Below, piece after piece: positions 15,226 through 22,731 of a DNA stretch of 64,000 nucleotides. The DNA is taken from NCBI RefSeq assembly GCF_051192575.1, contig NZ_JBPJSQ010000003.1:434001-498000 (forward strand), given 5' to 3'. Source of the stretch: Aestuariimicrobium soli (GTDB lineage Bacteria > Actinomycetota > Actinomycetes > Propionibacteriales > Propionibacteriaceae). A program made the position numbers and the translations under genes. Numbering within the stretch: the stretch's first letter is position 1; each line of letters starts with the position of its first letter. Under the pieces are notes generated by a model. The model did no database searches, was not told where the DNA came from, and saw only the letters and a program-made list of their open reading frames with translations.

Positions 15226-16743
15226 TCAGCGAACCCGGACGGCCGGGCTCACCCACGGCGGCCGACGCGTGGGCTGCACGGGGTGCTCCTCCCAGCCCGA
15301 CGACCACGAACCCGCCCCCTCGGGCAGTGCCTCGGCCCTGGCCCGCCCCACCAGTTCGGCGATCTCGAGTTTCATCGAGGTGAGCGCCCGTAGGTCGTCC
15401 TCGGTCGCGGCCCCGCCCGATCCGGTCGACGTGCCACCCTCGCGGACGATGAACCGTTCCGCCTCGAGCCGGTGGGCGGCCACCCGCAACTCGATCAGCC
15501 GGCGGTGTCGCGCCCGGTCGGCCGAGGGCAGGTCGAGGTGTTCCTCGGCGGCGCGCAGCCAGCCGTAGTCGCGGTTGATGCGGATCAGTCCGGGGTCGAC
15601 CTGCAGCGCGGTGTGCACCGGCAGTTCGGGTTCGATCACGCGGGCTCCGGCGCTGCGGGCGTAGGCGATCTCGTCGCGCTCGGTCTCGTCCGACATCAGT
15701 TCGGTCGCCCGCGCCACCACCTGCGCGATGGACTTCGTGGCGAAGCTGGTGTCGTCGGGGTTGTCGGAGGGAGCCGAGCTGACCACCCAGCAACGGTCGA
15801 CGCCGAGCTTCACGGCCATCTCGACCGGCACGTTCTCGCGCACCCCGCCGTCGACGTAGTACTCGCCCTCGAGTTCCACCGGCGCGAACACCGCGGGAAT
15901 GGAGCACGAGGCCAGCACGCCGCGCGAGAAGTCGTGGTGGGCGTGGCCGACGACGCGGTCGTCCCGGTCGACCAGCACCCCGTCCTCCCGCATGAACCGC
16001 AGGTCGCCGCTCTCGAGGCACACCATGGCGATCCGCACCGTCACCCCCGACGAGGCCACCTTGTCGGAGCGGTAGGTGCCCTCGTCCAGCAGGCGTTCGA
16101 GCAGGGGTCCCGGACGATACATCGAGCGGCTGGCCTCGGCACCGCGCAGGATGGCGCCGAGGTCGCCGGGGGCGCCGCGCAGTCGGGGCAGGCTCGACAT
16201 CAGTTGCATCGCCAACCCTGGCGACCAGCCGGTCGACTCGGGGGTGTGCTCGGCCATGGCGATCCGCAACGTCTCGGCCTGACCGCTGAGTTGCTCCTCC
16301 TCGGCCAGGGGCGGGTCGTCGTCAGTGGGGCGCTGTCGCAGCACTCCCCGGCGGGCGGCAGACACCCGCGGGCTCGGCCGGGACTGTGTCGACATCAGCG
16401 CCATCCACTCCTGGCCGCGGGCCTGCAGCGTGGTGAACCAGGGGCGCTCGGCGAACATCTCCGACTGGCGACGCATGCCGAACCACAGATCTTCGAGTCG
16501 GCGCACCCCGGCGGCCTGGTCGTCCGGGTCGAGGTACTGCCCGATCATCGCCGACAGGATCGACCCCGACGAGGTGCCGACGACCACGCTGGGGCGGATG
16601 CCGACCACCTCGTAGAGGTAGCGCAGGGCGCCGAGTTGGAAGCTGGCCTTGGAGCCGCCGCCCGAGAGCACGAGGCCCTCGACCGCGTCGGCGCGCCGCG
16701 ACCACGGCATGGTGGGCAGGCCACTCCACTGGAAGCGAGGCAT
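15226..16743 (-). CDS. Patatin-like phospholipase
   Basis: A 505-residue acyl hydrolase. The patatin fold is shown by the oxyanion loop GLVLSGGGSKASFQLGAL (about 23-40), the nucleophile elbow GTSSGS with Ser58, and the catalytic Asp in DGGVREN further on. No signal peptide is seen, so it acts in the cytosol or at the inner membrane face on lipids. The C-terminal 120 residues are charged and helical. A TACGCT box lies 6 nt before ATG 16743. It is longer than minimal patatins (about 300), the extra length being an insert at residues about 100-170 and the tail. Confidence 0.85.
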   Translation of the reverse strand: MPRFQWSGLPTMPWSRRADAVEGLVLSGGGSKASFQLGALRYLYEVVGIRPSVVVGTSSGSILSAMIGQYLDPDDQAAGVRRLEDLWFGMRRQSEMFAERPWFTTLQARGQEWMALMSTQSRPSPRVSAARRGVLRQRPTDDDPPLAEEEQLSGQAETLRIAMAEHTPESTGWSPGLAMQLMSSLPRLRGAPGDLGAILRGAEASRSMYRPGPLLERLLDEGTYRSDKVASSGVTVRIAMVCLESGDLRFMREDGVLVDRDDRVVGHAHHDFSRGVLASCSIPAVFAPVELEGEYYVDGGVRENVPVEMAVKLGVDRCWVVSSAPSDNPDDTSFATKSIAQVVARATELMSDETERDEIAYARSAGARVIEPELPVHTALQVDPGLIRINRDYGWLRAAEEHLDLPSADRARHRRLIELRVAAHRLEAERFIVREGGTSTGSGGAATEDDLRALTSMKLEIAELVGRARAEALPEGAGSWSSGWEEHPVQPTRRPPWVSPAVRVR

Positions 16744-16749
16744 GCTCCC

Positions 16750-16755
16750 AGCGTA
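16750..16755 (-). promoter_or_regulatory. -10 box TACGCT for patatin gene
   Basis: TACGCT ends exactly 6 nt before ATG 16743, which predicts a transcript starting at or next to the start codon. The intervening GGGAGC could alternatively act as a ribosome site. Confidence 0.45.
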
Positions 16756-16756
16756 G

Positions 16757-16837
16757 GTGACGCAAACGTGACTGCTCGTCGCCGGTGAGGGCCGAAAACC
16801 CGGCCCACCCGGCGACGAGCAGTCACCTTTGCGTCAC
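16757..16837. repeat. 81 bp long hairpin element
   Basis: Two 29-nt arms (16757-16785 and 16809-16837) are complementary except for one C-C mismatch at the eleventh base from the outside. A second stem (GGGCCG/CGGCCC) with an AAAAC loop is nested inside. It follows the MFS stop directly and so can act as a terminator, but it is far longer than needed. Compare 29158-29230, which has the same architecture and different sequence. Confidence 0.8.
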
Positions 16838-16838
16838 G

Positions 16839-18503
16839 TCACTCGGCGATCGGCCGCTCGCCACCCTTGAGCTCGACGTGGGGCAGCAGGAAGGTCACCA
16901 ACCAGCCCACGAACATGACCGCCGCGCCGACGAAGAAGACCAGGTTCATCGAGTTCGAGAACCCCTCCAGGAACGGGCGCGCCAGCCGCGGGTCGAGCTG
17001 CTGGATGAACGAGCTGTCGTTCAGCGGGTTCAGCGCACCGCGGTCGCCCGCCTGCAGCGCCTTCACGAAGGCCTGGTTCACCGGGTTCTGCATCACCTGC
17101 GGGTCGTGCACGGCGGCCTGGAAGTCGGCGCCGGGCACCAGCCGGGTGAAGGCGTCGGTCAGTCGCTGCGGCACCACCGAGAACAGGATCGACAGGAACA
17201 CCGCGGTGCCCAGGGTGCCGCCGATCTGGCGGGTGAAGGTGGCGCTCGAGGTGGCCACACCCATGTCCTTGCGCTGGGCCGAGTTCTGCACGGCCAGCAT
17301 CAGCGGCTGCATCATGAAGCCCAGCCCGAGGCCGAAGATCACCATCGGCACCATCAGCTGCCACATGGGGGTGTCGTAACGCAGGAAGCCGAACATCACC
17401 AGTGCCACGGTGAGCAGCAGCCCACCCACTCTGATGAACGGGCGGTAGCGGCCGTAGCGGGCGATCAGCTGCCCCGACAGGATCGAGCCGGTCATGATGC
17501 CCAGCGTCAGCGGCAGCATCAGCAGCCCGGCCTTCGTGGGCGAGGCACCGCGCACGATCTGCAGGTACAGCGGCAGCATGGCGATGCCGCCGAACATGCC
17601 GATGCCGATCACGACCGAGATCACGGAGGAGACACCGATGGTGCGGTTGCGGAACAGGTGCAGGGGCAGCAGCGCCTCATCGCCCATGCGCGCCTCGATG
17701 GCCACGAACGCCCCGATGCCGAGGGCGCCGATCACGTAGCAGACCAGCGAGTGGAACGATCCCCAGCCCCACTCCCGACCCTGCTCGGCGACGAGCAGCA
17801 GCGGCACGGCGCCGACGGCCAGCGCCACGGCACCCCACCAGTCGATGCGGTGGTCGAGGCGCTGGTGGCGCAGGTGCAGGGTGCGTCCGACGACGGCGAG
17901 GGCGATCAGCCCCAGCGGCACGTTCACCAGGAACACCCAGCGCCAGCCGGTGATGCCCAGAATGGACGACTGCCCGGCCAGGAAGCCGCCCACCACGGGC
18001 CCGAGCACCGACGAGGTGCCGAACACGGCAAGGAAGAAGCCCTGGTAGCGGGCCCGTTCGCGCGGCGGGACGATGTCGCCCAGGATCGCGAAGGCCAGCG
18101 AGAACAAGCCGCCGGCGCCCAGCCCCTGCACGGCGCGGAAGGCTGCGAGCTGCCACATCGAGCCGGCGAAGGAGCACAGGGCCGATCCGATGATGAAGAT
18201 CGAGATCGCGGCCAGGAAGAACCGCTTGCGCCCGTAGATGTCGGACAGCTTGCCGTACAGCGGCGTGACGATGGTCGAGGTGATCAGGTACGCGGTGGTC
18301 ACCCACGCCTGCTGGCTGAGCCCGTTGAGGTCGTCCGAGATGGTGCGAATGGCGGTCGCGACGATGGTCTGGTCGAGCGCCGCCAGGAACATGCCGGTCA
18401 TCAGACCGATCAGGATGGTGACGATCTGGCGGTGGGTCAGTGCCGGGTGGTCGGACGAGCCGGGTCGCGCGCTGGGCGCCTCGGCGGTGGCGGTGGAGGT
18501 CAT
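16839..18503 (-). CDS. MFS multidrug efflux transporter, DHA2/EmrB type
   Basis: A 554-residue membrane protein with about 14 helices. Motif A-like GKLSDIYGRKRFF and the motif C region VLGPVVGGFLAG are typical of proton-driven drug:H+ antiporter-2 exporters. The N-terminal LDQTIVATAIRTI motif is also diagnostic. It overlaps the upstream MarR gene stop by 4 bases (ATGA), so the regulator and pump form one operon. Substrates are probably hydrophobic toxic compounds. Between helices 13 and 14 there is an extended external loop (about 440-500). Confidence 0.92.
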   Translation of the reverse strand: MTSTATAEAPSARPGSSDHPALTHRQIVTILIGLMTGMFLAALDQTIVATAIRTISDDLNGLSQQAWVTTAYLITSTIVTPLYGKLSDIYGRKRFFLAAISIFIIGSALCSFAGSMWQLAAFRAVQGLGAGGLFSLAFAILGDIVPPRERARYQGFFLAVFGTSSVLGPVVGGFLAGQSSILGITGWRWVFLVNVPLGLIALAVVGRTLHLRHQRLDHRIDWWGAVALAVGAVPLLLVAEQGREWGWGSFHSLVCYVIGALGIGAFVAIEARMGDEALLPLHLFRNRTIGVSSVISVVIGIGMFGGIAMLPLYLQIVRGASPTKAGLLMLPLTLGIMTGSILSGQLIARYGRYRPFIRVGGLLLTVALVMFGFLRYDTPMWQLMVPMVIFGLGLGFMMQPLMLAVQNSAQRKDMGVATSSATFTRQIGGTLGTAVFLSILFSVVPQRLTDAFTRLVPGADFQAAVHDPQVMQNPVNQAFVKALQAGDRGALNPLNDSSFIQQLDPRLARPFLEGFSNSMNLVFFVGAAVMFVGWLVTFLLPHVELKGGERPIAE

Positions 18504-19051
18504 TCGGTGCTCCTGATGGAGGGATCCCTGGCGGGATCTGTGGAGGGGTCGGTGGGTGTCAGGCCGCTGGCCCGCTCCTCGCGGAGTTGGCGGACGGCGG
18601 CATCGAGGTCGTCGGTGAAGCGGGCGAGCAGGCGGGTGAAGGTCTCGCGGTCGGCGGGCGACCAGTCATCGAGCACCTGCCCGAGGTAGGCGCTGCGCTG
18701 CTCGCGCAGCAGGAGGACGAGGTCCTTGCCCGCGGGCGTGATGTCGATCAGCTGGGCTCGTCCGTCGCGGGGATCGGGAACCTTCTGCAGCAGTCCCAGT
18801 GAGGTCAGGTGCGAGACCTGGCGCGAGGTGGTGGAAAGGTCGGCGCCGAGTGCCTGGGCGAGGTCGCTGAGGCGCTGGGGTTCGGCCCACACCCGGAACA
18901 GCAGCGGGAAGTGGAACGGGTCGACGTCGGGGTGGGGCCACGGGATCAGGGCCTTGCTGGCGCTGATCAGCTTGACCACGCGGATCAGGTGGTCGCCGAG
19001 GGTGCGTCCCGGGGGAGTCGGGGGCAGATCCGGCAGGGGTGGGGTGGGCAC
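18500..19051 (-). CDS. MarR-family regulator of the efflux gene
   Basis: A 183-residue winged-helix regulator. The DNA-binding core includes QRLSDLAQALGADLSTTSRQ and the wing DPRDGRAQLIDITPAG. GTG at 19051 was chosen because GGGAG lies 6-7 nt upstream and the longer frame upstream has no such site and runs into the promoter. An N-terminal Pro-rich stretch precedes the domain. It overlaps the MFS gene, and a perfect palindrome in its own promoter suggests autorepression relieved by the pump's substrate. Confidence 0.9.
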   Translation of the reverse strand: MPTPPLPDLPPTPPGRTLGDHLIRVVKLISASKALIPWPHPDVDPFHFPLLFRVWAEPQRLSDLAQALGADLSTTSRQVSHLTSLGLLQKVPDPRDGRAQLIDITPAGKDLVLLLREQRSAYLGQVLDDWSPADRETFTRLLARFTDDLDAAVRQLREERASGLTPTDPSTDPARDPSIRSTE

Positions 19052-19112
19052 GGGTGCTCCCTTCGGTGAGTGGTGTGTGGCTGGGTGGGGTCGCTCGGGG
19101 CTCCTGGGCTGC

Positions 19113-19163
19113 GATTGCTTGCAGGCCGCAAGCAATCATGCGCCTGATGGTTGCAGCATGCAA
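19113..19163 (-). promoter_or_regulatory. marR-MFS promoter with MarR operator
   Basis: On the minus strand TTGCAT (19158-19163) and CATGAT (19135-19140) are 17 bases apart, a normal -35/-10 pair. GATTGCTTGC and GCAAGCAATC form a perfect 10 bp inverted repeat (19113-19137) overlapping the -10, a suitable MarR dimer site. A second partial site overlaps the -35. Confidence 0.75.
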
Positions 19164-19209
19164 GTGAATCCAGTTCGCTCACGGCTGATCGCGTGGTGAG
19201 CGCGTGCCC

Positions 19210-19291
19210 TCACCGATCCGAAACGGTGTTACCCCGCGAGTTCTTGCCACCGGTTGGCAAGAACTCGCACCGGCGCACCAATTCGGATCGG
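19210..19291. repeat. 82 bp two-stage hairpin element
   Basis: Outer arms CACCGATCCGAA/TTCGGATCGGTG and inner arms GCGAGTTCTTGCCA/TGGCAAGAACTCGC are each perfectly complementary, with imperfect sequence between. It sits between the divergent marR and CDF genes, upstream of both, so it is not a terminator for either. The rest of the 322-base gap 19052-19373 holds only the two promoters. Confidence 0.75.
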
Positions 19292-19361
19292 TGATCCACG
19301 GAGACCCCGCCCACCCAGGCCCGGGAACTGGCCGGGTTCGATCCCACCCGGTCGCCCCTGA

Positions 19362-19367
19362 GACAAT
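19362..19367 (+). promoter_or_regulatory. -10 box GACAAT for leaderless CDF transporter gene
   Basis: GACAAT ends 6 nt before GTG 19374, and no ribosome site is visible between them. Confidence 0.55.
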
Positions 19368-19373
19368 GCCCGG

Positions 19374-20312
19374 GTGACCGCCGTTCCCACCGCCCCCACC
19401 GATTCCATCCACCACCGCCGCGCTCCCGAAGACCTGAGCCGCTTCGCCTGGCTCTCGATCGCCGCCGCGATCGTCACCATCGCGCTCAAGACCGGTGCCT
19501 GGCTGCTCACCGGCTCGGTGGGTCTGCTCTCGGACGCCGCCGAGTCGGTGGTGAACCTGGTGGCCGCCATCGTGGCGCTGGTCGCGCTGAAGGTGGCGAT
19601 TCGTCCGCCCGACAAGAACCACCACTTCGGTCACTCCAAGGCCGAGTACTTCTCCGCGGCCGTCGAGGGCATCATGATCTTCGTCGCCGCCGCGGTGATC
19701 ATGTACTCGGCGATCACCCGCTTCTTCAGTCCCCAGCCGCTCGAGAACGTCGGCATCGGTCTGGCCGTCTCGGTGCTCGCCTCGGTGGTGAACGGGCTGG
19801 TCGCGTGGGTGTTGATCCGCGCCGGCCGCCGGCACCGCTCGCTCACCCTGCGGGCCGACGGCCACCACCTGCTGACCGACGTGTGGACCTCGGTGGGCGT
19901 GCTGGTCGGGGTCGGGCTGGTCGTGCTCACGGGGTGGACCCGCCTCGACGCCATCGTCGCCTTCGCCGTCGGCATCAACATCCTGGTCACCGGCTGGAAG
20001 CTGATCGCCGAGTCGACCGCCGGCCTGATGGACATCTCGCTCACCAAGGAGGACAACGCCGCCATCCAGACCGTGCTCGACCGGTTCACCTCCGACGAGA
20101 TCATCTTCCACGCGCTGCGCACCCGCGAGTCCGGACGACGGCAGTTCATGAGCGTGCACATGCTCGTGCCCGGGGCCTGGAGCGTGCAGGCCGGCCACGA
20201 CGCCGTCGAGGACGTCACCGAGGAACTGCTCAAGGTGATGCCCGAACTGCGCATCACCATGCACCTCGAGCCGATCGAGGACCCCCGGTCCTACGAGGAC
20301 ATCGACATCTGA
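19374..20312 (+). CDS. Cation diffusion facilitator (divalent metal exporter)
   Basis: A 312-residue CDF protein with six predicted helices. Metal-site residues typical of the family are visible: LLSDAAESVVNL in helix 2 (the D-x-x-x-E/D type site) and HHLLTDVWTSVGVL in helix 5 (H-x-x-x-D). The His-rich loop DKNHHFGHSKAEY follows helix 2. The C-terminal domain (about 215-312) is the ferredoxin-like cytosolic metal sensor. It is likely to export Zn, Fe or Mn using proton exchange. It is transcribed alone, apparently from a leaderless promoter, divergent from marR. Confidence 0.92.
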   Translation: MTAVPTAPTDSIHHRRAPEDLSRFAWLSIAAAIVTIALKTGAWLLTGSVGLLSDAAESVVNLVAAIVALVALKVAIRPPDKNHHFGHSKAEYFSAAVEGIMIFVAAAVIMYSAITRFFSPQPLENVGIGLAVSVLASVVNGLVAWVLIRAGRRHRSLTLRADGHHLLTDVWTSVGVLVGVGLVVLTGWTRLDAIVAFAVGINILVTGWKLIAESTAGLMDISLTKEDNAAIQTVLDRFTSDEIIFHALRTRESGRRQFMSVHMLVPGAWSVQAGHDAVEDVTEELLKVMPELRITMHLEPIEDPRSYEDIDI

Positions 20313-20343
20313 GGCCGCGAGCCCCCGGGGGTCGTCCGAGCCC

Positions 20344-21639
20344 TCAGATCGGACGAGCCGCCGCCCCCGGCCTCGTCACCAACGTGCTGGCGTCGACACC
20401 GGCCAGCGGGAACTCGCCGCGGTAGACCGACAGCCACTGCTCGGCGAACCGCTCGGCATCCGCGGTCGGCACGAGGGCCCACACCGAACCGCCGAAGCCC
20501 GCGCCGAAGGCCGACGCGGCGACGGCGCCCAGCTCGCGGGCGAGCCTGGCCAGAGCGATGGTCTCGTCCACCTGGTTGCCCAGGTCGGTGGTGGTCAGCC
20601 GCTGCGACGTGTCGACCAGGGTGCCGAACCGGCTGAGGTCGCCGGCGGCCAGGGCCTCGGCAGCCGCCGGTATGATCTCGTCGGACTCCGTCACGAACTG
20701 GTGCAGCCGCTTGGTCAGGTAGGTGTCATCGGCCACCAGTCCCCGCAGGCGTTCGGTGATCTCGACTCGCGTGGCCCCTTCATGGCCGGAGCCGAGCGCA
20801 TCGGCGATGACGGCGTCGGATCGTCCGGTCGCCTCGTTCCAACGAGCGACGATCTCGCGCGTCGACAGTGAGGCGCGGTTGAACAGGTCGCGGGCCGCGC
20901 CGGTCTTCTCGGCAGCCACCCCCGACACCGCCACCACGAACGAGAGGTCGTCGGGGAAGGCGATCTGACCCTCCTCGCGGATCGGGCAGAACGAGAACTG
21001 CGCCAGATGGCCCTCGACCCCGCAGAGCATGCCCGTGTGGTCCTCCGAACCGCCGAACGTGCCCACGCCGCGATGGCCCACCAATGACCCGAAAGACATG
21101 CCGTTCTCGATGCACGCGGCGTAGCCGGCCAGGTCGACGCGCGAGGTGATGTTGGCCTGCCACGCGGGGTGCTCGGTGAGCCCGTTCAGGTCGACGAGCG
21201 CCAGCGCGATCCCGGTCAGCAGGGCCGAGGACGACGACATCCCGCTGGCCAGCGGCAACGTCGAGGTGATCGTCAGGCGGGCCGGCCGCAACGGCCCGAA
21301 GTTGGCGGTCAGCCGGTCGATGACCGTCTGCGCATAGTTGCCCCAGTGGCCACCCGGCAGGCCGGATTCCCGGCCGGGCACGAGTCGCACCTCCCCTGGA
21401 TTGGCGTCGGTGGTGGCGATGAACTCCGGCTGGGACGACTCGTCCCCGCTGGAACCCTCGTCTGCGGGGGCGGCGACGGCGTGCACCGTCACGCCCCGGT
21501 CGACGGCGGCCAGCAGCGAACGACCACCGGCGTAGTCAGTGTGCTTTCCCAGCACCTCGATGCGCCCGGGCACGAACCAGCGCACCTCGTCGCGCCGCTG
21601 CGGATCGGTCACCTGTGCTTGGGACGAGGGAGCGCTCAC
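20344..21639 (-). CDS. GHMP sugar kinase, galactokinase family
   Basis: A 431-residue kinase. GRIEVLGKHTDYAGG near residue 27 is the galactokinase signature, LPLASGMSSSSAL is the GHMP phosphate-binding loop, and GAGFGGSVWALV near residue 390 is motif 3. Galactokinases have GEHTDY; here Glu is Lys. In GalK this Glu contacts the sugar's O6 side, so a C6-altered substrate such as a uronic acid is possible (inference). GTG at 21639 overlaps the upstream nucleotidyltransferase stop as GTGA, so the two products are coupled. Plain galactokinase activity is not excluded. Confidence 0.85.
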   Translation of the reverse strand: MSAPSSQAQVTDPQRRDEVRWFVPGRIEVLGKHTDYAGGRSLLAAVDRGVTVHAVAAPADEGSSGDESSQPEFIATTDANPGEVRLVPGRESGLPGGHWGNYAQTVIDRLTANFGPLRPARLTITSTLPLASGMSSSSALLTGIALALVDLNGLTEHPAWQANITSRVDLAGYAACIENGMSFGSLVGHRGVGTFGGSEDHTGMLCGVEGHLAQFSFCPIREEGQIAFPDDLSFVVAVSGVAAEKTGAARDLFNRASLSTREIVARWNEATGRSDAVIADALGSGHEGATRVEITERLRGLVADDTYLTKRLHQFVTESDEIIPAAAEALAAGDLSRFGTLVDTSQRLTTTDLGNQVDETIALARLARELGAVAASAFGAGFGGSVWALVPTADAERFAEQWLSVYRGEFPLAGVDASTLVTRPGAAARPI

Positions 21640-22445
21640 AGCTGGCACTCGCGCTCGCCGAGGGTGGCCGCCACCGAGGCGATGTCGCCGCGGTTCGACA
21701 TGTCGAGCACGCCACCGCTCACCGGCACCAGGGTGACGGTCTCGCCGCCCTCGATGGCGGCGCGCACGGCGTCGACAATCTCGTACTCCCCCCGGGGCGA
21801 CAGCCCGATGTGCCGGGCGGCCTCGAGCACGGCCGGCCCCAGCAGCCAGCAGTTCATCGACACCATCGGGTGGTCGCCGGCCGCGGCCAACTGCTCGGGG
21901 GTGGGCTTCTCGAGCAGGCTGGCGAGGTGGCCGTGCTCGTCCGCGCTGACCAGGGCGAAGGCGGCGACCCGATCGGCCGGAATGTTCGAGTGCTCCACGA
22001 GGGCGGCCGCGTCGAAGCCGAGCAGCCCCGAGGTGGTCAGGTCGGCCAGCTGCGCGACGGCCTCGGCGGGGTAATAGTTGTCGGAGTTCACCAGCAGCAC
22101 GCTGTCGTCGCCGGCGAAGTCGGCGGCGGCCAGATAGGCGTTGGCGGTGCCGAGGGGCTCGTCCTGCACCGCGTAGGTGATGCTGACGCGCCGCTTCTCG
22201 ACGGAGTCGTAGTGGTCGCGAATCATCTGGTGCTCGGGCCCGATCACCAGGCAGATGTCGGTGAACCCGGCATCGGCGAGCGCCGAGATGACATGGTCGA
22301 GGAAGGGGCGACCGACCGAGATCATCGCCTTCACGCCGGCATCGGCGGCGGCCTGCTGGGCCGCGTCGAGCTCGACCCCCTCGGCCTGCTTGCGCATGCG
22401 CGAGCCCAGCCCGCGCGCCATGATCACTGCCTTGGTGTTCGCCAT
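21636..22445 (-). CDS. Sugar-phosphate nucleotidyltransferase
   Basis: A 269-residue Rossmann-type NTP transferase. The N-terminus AVIMARGLGSRMRK is a variant of the G-x-G-T-R nucleotide loop, with GTANAYL and NSDNYYP as the base- and metal-binding region. It converts a sugar 1-phosphate to an NDP-sugar. It is translationally coupled to the GHMP kinase that follows, so together they look like a two-step salvage route: free sugar to sugar-1-P to NDP-sugar. A TAGGCT box ends 6 nt before its ATG. The sugar and nucleotide cannot be read from sequence. Confidence 0.85.
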   Translation of the reverse strand: MANTKAVIMARGLGSRMRKQAEGVELDAAQQAAADAGVKAMISVGRPFLDHVISALADAGFTDICLVIGPEHQMIRDHYDSVEKRRVSITYAVQDEPLGTANAYLAAADFAGDDSVLLVNSDNYYPAEAVAQLADLTTSGLLGFDAAALVEHSNIPADRVAAFALVSADEHGHLASLLEKPTPEQLAAAGDHPMVSMNCWLLGPAVLEAARHIGLSPRGEYEIVDAVRAAIEGGETVTLVPVSGGVLDMSNRGDIASVAATLGERECQL

Positions 22446-22451
22446 GGTCGC

Positions 22452-22457
22452 AGCCTA
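22452..22457 (-). promoter_or_regulatory. -10 box TAGGCT for leaderless nucleotidyltransferase gene
   Basis: TAGGCT, then GCGACC, then ATG 22445. The same TAGGCT-N6-start arrangement occurs at menF and, with 7 nt, at menE. Confidence 0.6.
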
Positions 22458-22488
22458 GTGAGCGGGCGCGGTGGCGCGCCTCACCCGC

Positions 22489-22713
22489 TCACTCGGAATC
22501 GGCGGACTCGTGCTCCGGAACGGGCACCACCTGACCGTTGGCGGTCAGCACGGGTTCCTCGAGGTCCTCCGACTCGTGCGGGGCCTCGCGCTCGAGGGGG
22601 TCCGCCCTGGACGACAAGTTGGGGAGCCGGAGGTCTTCATCGCCGTCGATCTCCTCGGCGCGCTGGGCGTCCTCGATGGCCGCCAACGGGTCGAACTGCT
22701 GCTCGTCGCTCAT
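22489..22713 (-). CDS. Small acidic hypothetical protein
   Basis: A 74-residue, strongly acidic protein (MSDEQQFDPLAAIEDAQRAE...) without cysteines, membrane segments or known motif; probably disordered. The frame is supported by a TAGTTT box ending 6 nt before the ATG, the same layout as neighbouring leaderless genes. It sits alone between the nucleotidyltransferase promoter and the dhaM end. Function unknown. Confidence 0.6.
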   Translation of the reverse strand: MSDEQQFDPLAAIEDAQRAEEIDGDEDLRLPNLSSRADPLEREAPHESEDLEEPVLTANGQVVPVPEHESADSE

Positions 22714-22719
22714 GCCGAC

Positions 22720-22725
22720 AAACTA
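22720..22725 (-). promoter_or_regulatory. -10 box TAGTTT for small acidic gene
   Basis: TAGTTT, then GTCGGC, then ATG 22713; no ribosome site is seen. Confidence 0.5.
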
Positions 22726-22731
22726 GCCCGC

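Noticed and set aside
16757..16837. Insertion-sequence end or transposase remnant
   Set aside because: No transposase fragment or target duplication is visible near any of the three hairpins.
19179..20264. A 361-codon minus-strand frame opposite the CDF transporter
   Set aside because: Shadow of a gene with clear CDF metal-binding motifs and a promoter on the other strand.
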